64,000 nucleotides of DNA. Source: Paenibacillus aquistagni. Its GTDB lineage: Bacteria > Bacillota > Bacilli > Paenibacillales > Paenibacillaceae. Position 1 is the stretch's first letter; every line of letters starts with the position of its first letter. The position numbers and the translations under genes are program-made. Below are positions 1 through 8,701 of this stretch, piece after piece. The stretch spans positions 186,001 to 250,000 of the forward strand of contig NZ_FXAZ01000001.1 in NCBI RefSeq assembly GCF_900177815.1, in the 5' to 3' direction. The notes under the pieces are model-generated. The model was not told where the DNA came from, ran no database searches, and saw nothing but the letters and a program-made list of their open reading frames with translations.

Positions 1-82
1 AATATGGTTTGGAACTTCGTTCCATTAAGTAGTATAGCGAACTCTTGTTTGCATTGCAAATGCCAGCCATCTCGTCATAACC

Positions 83-124
83 AATAAATAAAGCAGCTGC
101 TTCATCGATAGAAGCGCTGCTTTC
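83..124 (-). terminator. terminator of trhA-like gene
   Basis: Inverted repeat AAAGCAGCTGCTTC / GAAGCGCTGCTTT with one bulge. On the minus strand it is followed by TTTATTTATT, and it lies 50 nt beyond the stop of the minus-strand gene. Confidence 0.7.
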
Positions 125-172
125 ATGGATGCCATAACCTCTGGCCGTAATTGTCTTTGTCGTCGTACCTAA

Positions 173-817
173 CTAAACTTGTACAAGCGTCAGCACGCTT
201 AAGAAATGAGTGATGGAACCGGCCAGCACGAACAAATGCCAGATCATGTGATGGAACGGAAAAGCCCGCCACACATAGAAGATGGTTCCTACGGAATATA
301 GAATTCCGCCCGTTACGAGAAGATTAAGCCCAACAGCTGGCATGGTGCTCGTAAGCGGTCCCCATGCAATGACGATAATCCAGCCCATTAACAGGTACAG
401 GGCTGTTGAGGCAAAGAGAAACTTCTTGGTGAAGAATGCCTTGAACACGACACCTCCTACAGCAATGGCCCACACGATGCCAAATAGCGTCCATCCGAGC
501 TTAGGCGGCAAAGCGATCAGTACGATCGGGGTGTAGGTTCCTGCGATAAACAGGTAGATGGATGAGTGGTCAAAGGTCTCGAACAAGTCTTTGACTTTCC
601 CCTCAGGGAAGCTGTGCACCAAGGTTGATGCGGTGTAAAGAAGCAGCATCGTGATCCCGTAAATGGTGAAACTGACCACATGCATTGGCCCCCCATAGAT
701 CGCGGCAAAGACAATAAGCAGTGTCAATGCAGCGATACTGAGGACGACACCGATGCCGTGGGTTATGGCATTTGCAATCTCTTCTCCGCGAGAGTAAGTA
801 TGGGTGTTCGCCATCAT
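173..817 (-). CDS. trhA: hemolysin III / PAQR-family membrane protein (TrhA-like)
   Basis: The protein has 214 residues, the usual family length, with about seven hydrophobic segments. Family signatures are visible: ITHGIG near the N-terminus, the LVHSFPEG and TFDHSSIYLFIAGTYTP region, and HHMIWHLFVLAGSITHF near the C-terminus, which together carry the conserved His/Asp/Ser residues thought to bind metal. Members are integral membrane proteins linked to membrane-fluidity homeostasis; the haemolysin name is historical. Two consecutive ATGs follow a GGAAGG ribosome site, so the start may be one codon later. The gene is monocistronic with its own terminator. The family is certain; the cellular role is inferred. 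Confidence 0.9.
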   Translation of the reverse strand: MMANTHTYSRGEEIANAITHGIGVVLSIAALTLLIVFAAIYGGPMHVVSFTIYGITMLLLYTASTLVHSFPEGKVKDLFETFDHSSIYLFIAGTYTPIVLIALPPKLGWTLFGIVWAIAVGGVVFKAFFTKKFLFASTALYLLMGWIIVIAWGPLTSTMPAVGLNLLVTGGILYSVGTIFYVWRAFPFHHMIWHLFVLAGSITHFLSVLTLVQV

Positions 818-1111
818 TAATCAACTTCCTTCCCATGCTTCTGCTGCAAGCAGCAGACAGCGCTTCTACTTCTATTGTAGCGGAGTGGGCTTGCGCCTGC
901 AAATGAAGCTTTCATGAAATTGCAAGCCATAGCGCATGAGGGATAAAAGAGGAGAATCCAAGCGTCTGTCGAAGTGGAAGAAGGTTGGGTAAAAAGGAAG
1001 GCATGCGGCTAGACCATGCTTTGACGAGGTAAATGTAAGCACTTACGACTTATACATGTGAACAGCGGGCTTTTGGTCTTTTGGCTGTTTTTGACCATTA
1101 GGAGGGGAATT

Positions 1112-2071
1112 ATGGAGCGTACAGCGATTACGGAGCTTGCTCAACGAATGAAACAGAATGTAGAAAAGGTGATTGTGGGCAAGCAGGAAACGATGGAGCT
1201 GCTTTTTGTCGCCTTGTTTACAGGCGGCCATGTCCTGCTGGAGGATGTGCCTGGAACGGGGAAGACCTTGCTTGCTAAAGCGATAGCCAAGAGTATAGAT
1301 GGTCAGTTCAAGCGCATACAATTTACGCCAGACCTATTGCCTACGGATCTATCAGGCATGAATGTATACAGCCAGAAGAGCGGGGAATTTCATTTCCGTC
1401 CAGGACCGATATTTACGAATATCCTGCTCGCTGATGAGATTAACCGGGCGACGCCAAGAACGCAATCAAGCTTGCTTGAGTGCATGGAGGAGCGTCAGGT
1501 CAGCATTGATGGGGAGACTTACGTTCTGGATAAGCCTTTTTTAGTATTAGCGACGCAGAATCCGCTTGATAATTATGGGACCTTCCCTTTGCCGGAAGCG
1601 CAGCTGGACCGCTTCATGCTGAAGCTCAAGATGGGCTATCCGACCTTTGAAGAAGGGGTCGATATTCTGAAGCGCTTCCGTACGGAAGATCCGCTCGCTG
1701 CGATAGAACCTGTAGCAGCGCAGGAAGAAATCATTGCTGCACAACAGTATTATGTGAATGTACGCGTCGAAGATGCCATCCTTGCTTATATTGTTCGCTT
1801 GGTGGAAGCAACCAGACAGCATCCTGATATTGCACTTGGGGCGAGTCCGCGTGCGAGCCAAGCTCTGCTTCGAGCGGTTCAGGCGTATGCGATTGTGAAG
1901 GGAAGGGATTATGTTATTCCAGATGATGTGAAAGCGATGCTTGCTCCTGTGCTGTCCCATCGCTTGCTGTTCCATCACCATCAGCATTCACGAGAGACGC
2001 AGGCTGAACAGGCGCTGCAATCCATCATGAGGCAGGTTGCGGTTCCAGCTGAGCCTGTCGCATCGGAGTGA
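1112..2071 (+). CDS. MoxR-family AAA+ ATPase
   Basis: A 319-residue MoxR-type ATPase. Walker A is EDVPGTGKT near residue 45, Walker B is LLADEINRA, sensor 1 is LATQNP, and a C-terminal lid follows. The ATG at 1112 is chosen because GGAGGGG lies 6-10 nt upstream; an in-frame GTG at 1058 has no ribosome site. MoxR proteins act as chaperone-like ATPases and usually sit beside DUF58 proteins, as here, where the DUF58 gene starts 3 nt after the stop. It is the first gene of a three-gene operon. The substrate is unknown. Confidence 0.95.
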   Translation: MERTAITELAQRMKQNVEKVIVGKQETMELLFVALFTGGHVLLEDVPGTGKTLLAKAIAKSIDGQFKRIQFTPDLLPTDLSGMNVYSQKSGEFHFRPGPIFTNILLADEINRATPRTQSSLLECMEERQVSIDGETYVLDKPFLVLATQNPLDNYGTFPLPEAQLDRFMLKLKMGYPTFEEGVDILKRFRTEDPLAAIEPVAAQEEIIAAQQYYVNVRVEDAILAYIVRLVEATRQHPDIALGASPRASQALLRAVQAYAIVKGRDYVIPDDVKAMLAPVLSHRLLFHHHQHSRETQAEQALQSIMRQVAVPAEPVASE

Positions 2072-2074
2072 CGC

Positions 2075-3190
2075 ATGATGCCTCTTCATTGGTTGTTACT
2101 GTGTGCAGGGCTTGCTGCAGCGGCAATTGGCTTCTTGTATGACCGCTTGTCGTTAAGGCGGCTAAGCTATGCGCGACACTTCACGAAGGACCGCTTATAC
2201 GCGGGAGAGAGGCTGGAGATGGTGGAGACGATACGCAACGACAAGCTGCTGCCGCTGCCATGGGTCCGCTTGGAGTCGATGATTCCAAGCTCCCTGCAGT
2301 TCGACAGCCAGTCGAATCTGGAGATCAGCATGGGGGATGTGTCTCAGAACCACAAGAGCCTGTTTTCTTTAAATGGCTATCGTCAGATTGTGCGCAAGCA
2401 TCAGCTCACCTGCACCAAGCGGGGGATTTATAAGGTGGACACGGCAACGCTTACCGTAGGAGATTTGTTTGGGGTGTCGGAGAAGGTCAAGCAGATTCCG
2501 CTGAACATCGAGCTCATGGTGTACCCCGAGATTGTTCAGCCGCGCGATATTCCGTTCTCCAACAAGAGCTGGATTGGCGATGTTACAGTGCGGCGCTGGA
2601 TGATGGAGGACCCCTTCTGGAAATCAGGGGTAAGGCCTTATCAGGCAGGCGACTCTCTCAAGTCTGTCCACTGGAAGGCAACGGCGCGGGCACAATCCCT
2701 GCAGGTGCATCAGCTTGATTACACCGCGGATCGCAAGCTGATGATCGTGGTTAATGTAGAGACCGATGAGAAGATGTGGGATAAGGTAACGAAGCCGGAG
2801 CTTGTGGAGCAGGCGTTGTCTTATGCTGCGTCCCTCGCGCATGTATCGATTCAGCAGGGAATTGAGACGGGCTTTGCCTGCAACGCCTATTTACCGGATA
2901 CGCCGAAGGGGCAGATGCTGCATATTCCAATGGCAGCCGGCACTCATCATCTGCAGGCGATGATGGAGGCGATGGCGAAGCTTAGGCTGGAGCTGTCACT
3001 GTCCTTTGTGACGATGATGAAGGAGTGGGAGAACGCATCGAACGTTGACTTCTTGATTATTAGTCCGATTGAGCCGCATGAAGCAGAGGCGAGCTTTCGA
3101 TTGATTCGTCAACGCGGCAACACGATTGATGTGCTGAGGCTCCATTCTTCTCAGCAGAAGGTCACAAGCGAGGAGGCCGCCAGCGCATGA
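2075..3190 (+). CDS. DUF58 domain protein
   Basis: A 371-residue protein with an N-terminal hydrophobic segment (about residues 3-20), then the DUF58 signature VRPYQAGDSLKSVHWKATAR near residue 185 followed by a von Willebrand A-like fold. This is the standard partner of MoxR ATPases. It lies 3 nt after moxR, and its TGA overlaps the next ATG (ATGA), so translation is probably coupled. The ribosome site lies in the moxR 3' end. Two ATGs are possible starts (2075, 2078). The function in Firmicutes is not established. Confidence 0.93.
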   Translation: MMPLHWLLLCAGLAAAAIGFLYDRLSLRRLSYARHFTKDRLYAGERLEMVETIRNDKLLPLPWVRLESMIPSSLQFDSQSNLEISMGDVSQNHKSLFSLNGYRQIVRKHQLTCTKRGIYKVDTATLTVGDLFGVSEKVKQIPLNIELMVYPEIVQPRDIPFSNKSWIGDVTVRRWMMEDPFWKSGVRPYQAGDSLKSVHWKATARAQSLQVHQLDYTADRKLMIVVNVETDEKMWDKVTKPELVEQALSYAASLAHVSIQQGIETGFACNAYLPDTPKGQMLHIPMAAGTHHLQAMMEAMAKLRLELSLSFVTMMKEWENASNVDFLIISPIEPHEAEASFRLIRQRGNTIDVLRLHSSQQKVTSEEAASA

Positions 3191-4557
3191 AAGGACAAGA
3201 ACGAGGACAAGTGCGGCTTGCTTGGCAAAGAGTGCTTGCTGTGTGGCATGAATATATTCTGTTCTTCCCTGTGTTCGGCATTACCTGCTGTCTCTTGCTA
3301 ACTGAAGGGGAGCGGGGGTTATGGTTGTTCGTGTGGTACCCGCTTAGTGCACTTATTGGTGCGGCGTGGGGCGTGATCGTGCGATGGAGGCGGGAGAACC
3401 TATGGATATTGCTCCTGTCGGTAGGAGCTATGGCTCTTGCAGCGGCGGGTATCCTGCAGGAATACTTCACATGGCAGCAGGGTGCTGCAGGAATGCTTGG
3501 ATATATGCTGCTTGCCCGAGGTATCCAAGCCGGGTCAAGGTCTTATGCGATGCTTGAAAAGCAGTGGCAGTTTGCCGGGATTGCTCTTACCCTGATTAGT
3601 TATGCCGCAGCTCACTATGTGGAGTCGCTCTTCGTGCTGCAAGGGTACTTGTCTATTACCGGAATGATATCCTTGCTTACGCTGCTGTTTTACTTGAATC
3701 ATCATCAGCTGGTTCGAGCAAATCGGGCGCTTCATGGCGGGAATGGACAGCTTCCCCGTTCGATAGCTTCCTTTAATCGCCGTTATCTGGCTTATCTAGT
3801 GCTTGGCATCGTGGTCATGGTGCTGATTTTCTTTAGCTCCTTCATGGACGAGGTGTCAAGCCTGCTTCATCGGTTCATCGCGATGCTGTTAAGGCCCGGA
3901 GAGACGGTGGAAGCTCCCCCGCCGCCGCCACCTGGCCCCAGCGCGAACGATTTTCTGTCAGGCTTGGGTGAGGCGAAGGAGCCAAGCGCATTTGCGAAGC
4001 TGATGGAGCGGCTCATGATCGGAGCAGGCTGGCTTATCATTGCGGCGCTAACCATCTGGGTGCTAGGGATCGTGCTCAAGAAGCTGATAAAGACCTGGAT
4101 GCCAGGCTTATGGAAGCGGCTTATGCTGCTGTGGGCAAAGAAGGATCGAGCAGAAGCGAGTCGAGGCTATGTGGATGAAGAGACCGATCTATTCCAGTGG
4201 GAGCAGCTTCGTCATCGCTTAACGAATCCAATCATGAAGGCGGCTGTGAAGCTTCGCAGGAGAACGCCGCGGTTAGAGGATTATGCAACGAATAAGGAAC
4301 GGATAAGGTTTCTATATCGCGACCAAGTGAGGCGGGCTGTCAAGGCGGGTTATGAGCCGCACCGTTATTTAACGCCTTCTGAGACGCTGCAAGGAATTGC
4401 GGAGCAGCAGCCAAGCGCGAGCCCGGACAGCTTAAAGGCATTATCCCATGCGTATAATGAGGCGCGTTATGGAGATCAAGAGATGTCGGATGCACAGGTA
4501 AAGCATTTGGCGGAAGCCCTTGAGTCGAATCATTCCTATAAGCCGAGCAAAGATTAA
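3187..4557 (+). CDS. multi-spanning membrane protein with C-terminal DUF4129
   Basis: A 456-residue protein. The first 300 residues hold about seven or eight hydrophobic helices. A proline-rich linker (PPPPPPG near residue 245) precedes the last helix. The cytoplasmic C-terminus (about 335-440) has DUF4129 features: RLTNPIMKAAVKLRRRTPR, a YRDQVRRAVKAGY segment and the TPSETL motif. In related MoxR-DUF58 operons the third gene is often a TgpA-like transglutaminase with the same DUF4129 tail. Here no Cys-His-Asp transglutaminase core is visible between membrane part and tail, so it may be a shortened relative. Overlaps the DUF58 gene by 4 nt. Confidence 0.85.
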   Translation: MKGQERGQVRLAWQRVLAVWHEYILFFPVFGITCCLLLTEGERGLWLFVWYPLSALIGAAWGVIVRWRRENLWILLLSVGAMALAAAGILQEYFTWQQGAAGMLGYMLLARGIQAGSRSYAMLEKQWQFAGIALTLISYAAAHYVESLFVLQGYLSITGMISLLTLLFYLNHHQLVRANRALHGGNGQLPRSIASFNRRYLAYLVLGIVVMVLIFFSSFMDEVSSLLHRFIAMLLRPGETVEAPPPPPPGPSANDFLSGLGEAKEPSAFAKLMERLMIGAGWLIIAALTIWVLGIVLKKLIKTWMPGLWKRLMLLWAKKDRAEASRGYVDEETDLFQWEQLRHRLTNPIMKAAVKLRRRTPRLEDYATNKERIRFLYRDQVRRAVKAGYEPHRYLTPSETLQGIAEQQPSASPDSLKALSHAYNEARYGDQEMSDAQVKHLAEALESNHSYKPSKD

Positions 4558-4642
4558 TATTTGGTGCTGCCTGCTATGCGGCAGGCAGCGGCAGGTGTAA
4601 GTGCGATAGCTGAGCTCATACAGAATCGCATAGCAACAAAGG

Positions 4643-4684
4643 AAAGACCTTCGTACAGGGAATGCTGGACGAAGGTCTTTTGGT
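4643..4684. terminator. bidirectional terminator
   Basis: A perfect 12-bp stem (AAAGACCTTCGT / ACGAAGGTCTTT) with a 14-nt loop and T-rich flanks on both sides, between the convergent DUF4129 and TPM genes. Confidence 0.8.
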
Positions 4685-4719
4685 ATGGCATGAATGCAGT
4701 CCAGTTAGGGAAGTTGAAC

Positions 4720-7317
4720 TTACCAGTTCGAGCCCCCGGAGGACTGATTGTTATTTTTGTTGTCAGAGCCGAAGCTTGCGCCGCCAGAGCTGTTGGAACC
4801 GCTGCCCCAACTAGAACCGCCAGAGCTATTGCTCCAAGAGGAACCATTGGACTGGCTGTTCTGCGCCTGCTCGCGTCTTTGCTGCTCTGCTCGCCTTGCC
4901 TCCTCCTTGCGGCGCTCTTCAGCCAGCACGGACTGGTAGGCAGACTCCATAGAGGAGATGAGTCCCGCCATGACTGCCGCTTCTCTTGCTGCTTGATCAT
5001 AAGCGCCTCGTCTCATGAGGTTATCCACGCTGGACATAATGCTCGAATGCTGGGAATGATAGCGTGAGACATGAATCTTGCGCTGCACCTTACGATATGT
5101 GGATTGATAGCGGCGTTCGAGCTGTTCGATCTCTCGCTCCGCATTTTTCTTTTGCACAGAAGCGTATTCGACTTGCTGGAGATACTTCTCCGCTCGCGTT
5201 TGATACTCGGATGCCACCTCCGTGAGCAGCTCGACATCATAAGGAGGTGCAGCGTTCATCTGCTGAACTCCAGCCTTTAACTTCGACAGTGCATTCTCCT
5301 CTTGCGACCACATGCGGACCAGATGATGGCGCGCGATTAAGCTCTGCCCTTTCTCATAGGCTTGGTCGCCTCTAGATTGCAGACGCCTTGCTTGCTCCAT
5401 GGATTGATCCAGCCCATGAATCAAGGCTTCAAACGCCTTGGCCTGCTCGTGCTGCGCTTGAACTTCTTTCATATGCAGATCAAGCGCTTGGCGCGCTTCT
5501 TCGTATTCTTGTATCTCTTCGGAGCTCAAATGCTCAATCCGAGGCAGCTCTTGTGAGGCCTCTGCAATGGCCTTTCGCCCATAATCGCCTTGCAGCCACT
5601 CGGATTCCCAGTGCTTCTTGCGATAGAGCTGCTCCGCATGAGACGACCAAGAATGGGTGGAGACGTCGAGCTTGGAATAGGCGAGGATCTGTTCCTTCAG
5701 ATCCACGATATCCTTGCTGTTGCGAAGCTTCAGCTCCTTCAATCTTTGCGTCATCTGCACGGCGTCCTTCACAAGCTGCGTTCTTGCTTCCGCATGCTTC
5801 ACCGCCTCAGGCATATTGCCTTCCTTCAGTTCGCTTAGCATCTGCTCGTTCAGCTGCTCGGCACGTGCTAATGTACCATACGGGTCAATGCGAATAAGCT
5901 TCAGCTTCTGCTCCGTCACAATCGCTTCTATGTCCTGCACAGCTTGCTGTCTTGCTTCAGGAAATGCGCGATAGGATTCTGCGAATGAAGCAATGGCTTG
6001 GACATCGCTGTCATAGCGCTGCAGCAAGGCTTGAACCTGGCCCATCAGCTCATCAGCGCCTACGGGATCAAAGGCGTCCATATCATCTACAGCCTGCAGC
6101 TGCTGGATGATATGATGAGCGCGTTCTTCAAGACGAGTAAGCGGCCAGCCTCTAGCATGCTGCTCAGAACGATACAGGTGTTCAAGCTGCTGCATTCGTT
6201 CTCGACTGTCCTGCAAGCCTTGAACGAGTTCTTTTTCCGTCTCTTCGATGCCAGTTATGCGTGCGTGCAGCTGTTTGTTGCTCTCATTGCGCGAGCCAAG
6301 CAGCGTCTTCGTCTCTTGGTACTTTTTAACATAGGTTGAGGTGAGCAGCTTCACAAGCTTGGTTCTTCCAAGGTCCTCCCAGGCATGCTGCACGACAATC
6401 AAATTATCGGTCAGCTGTGCTTCGATCTCCTTGGCGCTCTGTAACGTATGTCCTTGATATAAGCTGGCAAAGGATTGAACCCTGCTCAAGCCACTGCTGG
6501 CTTCAGCCATAGCGGCTGGCAGCTGGGATAGTAAGCGCTTATATGCAATCAAGCGGATTACGAACAGCAGGATTGGAATCAACAGCGCTATCACGACTAG
6601 CGTAAGTGCGATCGTTGGCCAAGGCAGGCTTTGCATGCGCTCGGCGATGCTAGGCCCTTTGACAGGCCAAGCTTCAGTTGGCTGCTTCTGGCCGCTGTTG
6701 TTTGATGCGTCAGCACCCGATGCATCAGGGTCATTGCTCCCGCTGCCAACGGCTTCTCCGGCAGAATTGGAGGAACTGGAGGGTGCCTTCAGCCCTTCAG
6801 CTGCCTGCATAAGCGCGATGGCGGCGCGTGCAAAGTTGCCTTTTTTAGCTTCAGGGATAAAGTGTGCATCGACGAATTCGCTGAGCTTCTGACCGACCTG
6901 GCCATCCCCATTGTAATCATCGGGCAGGGCATCAATTTTTTCCTGCAGGGCGCTGTTGTTGAAGTTCATCTCCACCCGACGATCCTGTTTTGAGAGCACT
7001 ATGAGGACATCGTCCGCAGTCAGCTTCCACGCTTGATAGACAGAGGTCGCATAATCGCTTGGAATTTCGCCATCAAAACTGTCTATCGTGAGCAGGTAAT
7101 AGGTATACGTGTTACCTTGTGCAGCCTGCTTAATGTATGATACGGACTCTTTAGGAATCATCCCTGCCGTGTCCAGAACGAGCCCTTCCTTGGCTGGCAG
7201 TGAGGCTGCCCCAGCCACATTGGGCATGAGCAGGCTTAACATGAGCAGCAGCATAAAGGCACAAGCTGCCCATTTGCTGGAACGAGGCACAGGTACATCG
7301 TGAATGGCGGTTGTCAT
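4720..7317 (-). CDS. TPM-domain membrane protein with long coiled coil
   Basis: An 865-residue protein. Residues 1-40 are a signal sequence (hydrophobic core ending VAGAA). About 45-185 is a TPM domain (LVLDTAGMIP start; ADDVLIVLSKQDRRVEMNF centre) containing an EF-hand-like stretch DDYNGDGQVGQ. A linker rich in Ser/Asn/Ala leads to one membrane helix near 235-260. The remainder (about 290-800) is almost continuous charged coiled coil, and the last 45 residues are Gly/Ser/Asn-rich. Most TPM proteins are 250-300 residues. The start at 7317 is set by AGAAGGAG 7 nt upstream; the longer frame to 7395 lacks a ribosome site. It faces the MoxR operon; the functional link is inferred only. Confidence 0.85.
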   Translation of the reverse strand: MTTAIHDVPVPRSSKWAACAFMLLLMLSLLMPNVAGAASLPAKEGLVLDTAGMIPKESVSYIKQAAQGNTYTYYLLTIDSFDGEIPSDYATSVYQAWKLTADDVLIVLSKQDRRVEMNFNNSALQEKIDALPDDYNGDGQVGQKLSEFVDAHFIPEAKKGNFARAAIALMQAAEGLKAPSSSSNSAGEAVGSGSNDPDASGADASNNSGQKQPTEAWPVKGPSIAERMQSLPWPTIALTLVVIALLIPILLFVIRLIAYKRLLSQLPAAMAEASSGLSRVQSFASLYQGHTLQSAKEIEAQLTDNLIVVQHAWEDLGRTKLVKLLTSTYVKKYQETKTLLGSRNESNKQLHARITGIEETEKELVQGLQDSRERMQQLEHLYRSEQHARGWPLTRLEERAHHIIQQLQAVDDMDAFDPVGADELMGQVQALLQRYDSDVQAIASFAESYRAFPEARQQAVQDIEAIVTEQKLKLIRIDPYGTLARAEQLNEQMLSELKEGNMPEAVKHAEARTQLVKDAVQMTQRLKELKLRNSKDIVDLKEQILAYSKLDVSTHSWSSHAEQLYRKKHWESEWLQGDYGRKAIAEASQELPRIEHLSSEEIQEYEEARQALDLHMKEVQAQHEQAKAFEALIHGLDQSMEQARRLQSRGDQAYEKGQSLIARHHLVRMWSQEENALSKLKAGVQQMNAAPPYDVELLTEVASEYQTRAEKYLQQVEYASVQKKNAEREIEQLERRYQSTYRKVQRKIHVSRYHSQHSSIMSSVDNLMRRGAYDQAAREAAVMAGLISSMESAYQSVLAEERRKEEARRAEQQRREQAQNSQSNGSSWSNSSGGSSWGSGSNSSGGASFGSDNKNNNQSSGGSNW

Positions 7318-7732
7318 GCAATCTCTCCTTCTTACGGTATAGGTTGTATGTGAGCTGTTCATGAGCTTCTGAGAATAAGTGCTTTTTGAAAACAAATGCC
7401 TGATGAAGTCATCTTCAATCTTGCAGCGAGCCGGTACAGATTTAAAACATCAACTGTATGCTGCGAGGAGCAGATCGGGTTAGTGTATTCTCTATCTATT
7501 GAAATCGATTAAAGCCATTTTGTCTATGATAAGCTGTGGCTGGCTGAGAACGGAAGCCGACATTTGGACTGCGATACATACGGGCAACATCGATATTTGC
7601 CCATTGTGATGGCGCTTTTCTGCAAACGTGGAACAGGGGAACGGTGCTGATTATTACAGTAGCTGCTGTGGCGATACCACACGGTTTAGTTTGATTTCAA
7701 TTAATTAAAACAATATTATTGAATTGAGTATA
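7318..7732. other. long intergenic region, no gene seen
   Basis: About 415 nt without a convincing coding frame. The only structure noted is a short inverted repeat, GGGCAA (7582-7587) with TTGCCC (7597-7602). It separates divergent genes and should hold the TPM gene promoter, which could not be assigned. Confidence 0.5.
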
Positions 7733-7785
7733 TTGACATTCCGTTTTTATTCCATTATGATACGACTAACAATCCATGCATGGAT
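7733..7785 (+). promoter_or_regulatory. sigma-A promoter and palindromic operator of the NAD operon
   Basis: TTGACA (7733-7738), a 17-nt spacer and TATGAT (7756-7761) form a near-consensus promoter. A perfect 14-bp palindrome ATCCATGCATGGAT (7772-7785) lies just past the expected start site and before the GAGGTG ribosome site, where a repressor would block elongation or initiation. The promoter is clear. The operator, probably for the Nudix regulator encoded next, is inferred. Confidence 0.75.
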
Positions 7786-7805
7786 GTGAATATGAGGTGT
7801 TGTTC

Positions 7806-8603
7806 ATGAGTGAATCGAATATAACAGAAGCGCAATTTCTACAGTCTTACGACCCAAGCCGATATGAGCGCCCTATCGGTGTTCCAGCTGATATCGTGCT
7901 GTTTACGATATCAAGCGAGCCGGTTGCCGGCAGCACGAAGAGTCTTCCTAAGCGCGAGCTCAAGGTGCTGTTGATTAAGAGAAAAGGCCATCCTGATCGA
8001 GGGAAATGGGCGCTTCCGGGTGGATTTTCCTCACCCCAGGAGACGCTCTATGAGGCAGCGAAGCGCGAATTGAAGGAAGAGACAGGGCTTGATCGCATTC
8101 ATTTTGAGCTGCTAGGGCTGTATGACACGCCAGGGAGGGATAAGCGCGGCTGGGTCATCTCAGCGGCATTCGTAGCGCTCCTTAATGAACGCTATCTGGC
8201 GAAGCGGACGGCACAAGATGATGCAGAAGAAGTAGGGCTGTTTTCTATCGAAGAAGCACTTTCGCTAGAGCTTGCCTTCGATCATCGCGATATTATTCGA
8301 GATGCGCTGAAGCATACCGAGCGCCAGATGCTAAGCACGACGATAGCCCGCGAACTGCTCGATCCTGAATTCACCATAGCGGAGCTGCTGCAGGTAATCC
8401 AGACGGTCGTGCCTGAATACGCAATGACAAAATCAAACTTTATACGCAAGCTGTTAATGACGAAGAGCCACCCTATCATAGAACCTGTGGAAGGCAAGTT
8501 CTCCACGGCCTACTCGCAGCGTCCAGCCCAGTTGTACCGCTTCGTAGAGGGCTATGAACCTGTTCTGTCTCTGTATGGCGATATCTCGCCGCAACAAGAT
8601 TAA
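7806..8603 (+). CDS. nrtR: NrtR-like Nudix transcriptional regulator
   Basis: A 265-residue protein. Residues about 25-160 are a Nudix domain with a complete Nudix box (residues 73-95: G-x5-E-x7-RELKEETGL). Residues about 185-250 resemble the NrtR winged helix (FTIAELLQVIQTVVPEYAMT, then RPAQLYRF). NrtR proteins sense ADP-ribose-type ligands and repress NAD genes; many have a decayed Nudix box, whereas this one looks catalytically intact. The start at ATG 7806 has GAGGTG 6-7 nt upstream. It is followed by pncB and a nadD-like gene, which fits local control of NAD synthesis. An ADP-ribose/NAD pyrophosphatase role alone is the alternative. Confidence 0.8.
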   Translation: MSESNITEAQFLQSYDPSRYERPIGVPADIVLFTISSEPVAGSTKSLPKRELKVLLIKRKGHPDRGKWALPGGFSSPQETLYEAAKRELKEETGLDRIHFELLGLYDTPGRDKRGWVISAAFVALLNERYLAKRTAQDDAEEVGLFSIEEALSLELAFDHRDIIRDALKHTERQMLSTTIARELLDPEFTIAELLQVIQTVVPEYAMTKSNFIRKLLMTKSHPIIEPVEGKFSTAYSQRPAQLYRFVEGYEPVLSLYGDISPQQD

Positions 8604-8701
8604 AGTTGGCGCTTAGGCATCATGGTGTATGTGATGTTCCAGCCTGAGCATAATGGGAGTATCAGCGTTGAGGGCTCATTTTTGAAGGGAGTGTCCAGAG
8701 C

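Noticed and set aside
1058-1111. GTG start for the MoxR gene
   Set aside because: Adds 18 residues with no family match and no ribosome site; ATG 1112 has GGAGGGG.
4566-4589. 9-bp perfect hairpin GCTGCCTGC/GCAGGCAGC as terminator
   Set aside because: No T tract on either side; the hairpin at 4643 is the better terminator.
4561-5067. A 168-codon plus-strand open frame after the DUF4129 gene
   Set aside because: It runs through the bidirectional terminator and the 3' end of the TPM gene; no family resemblance.
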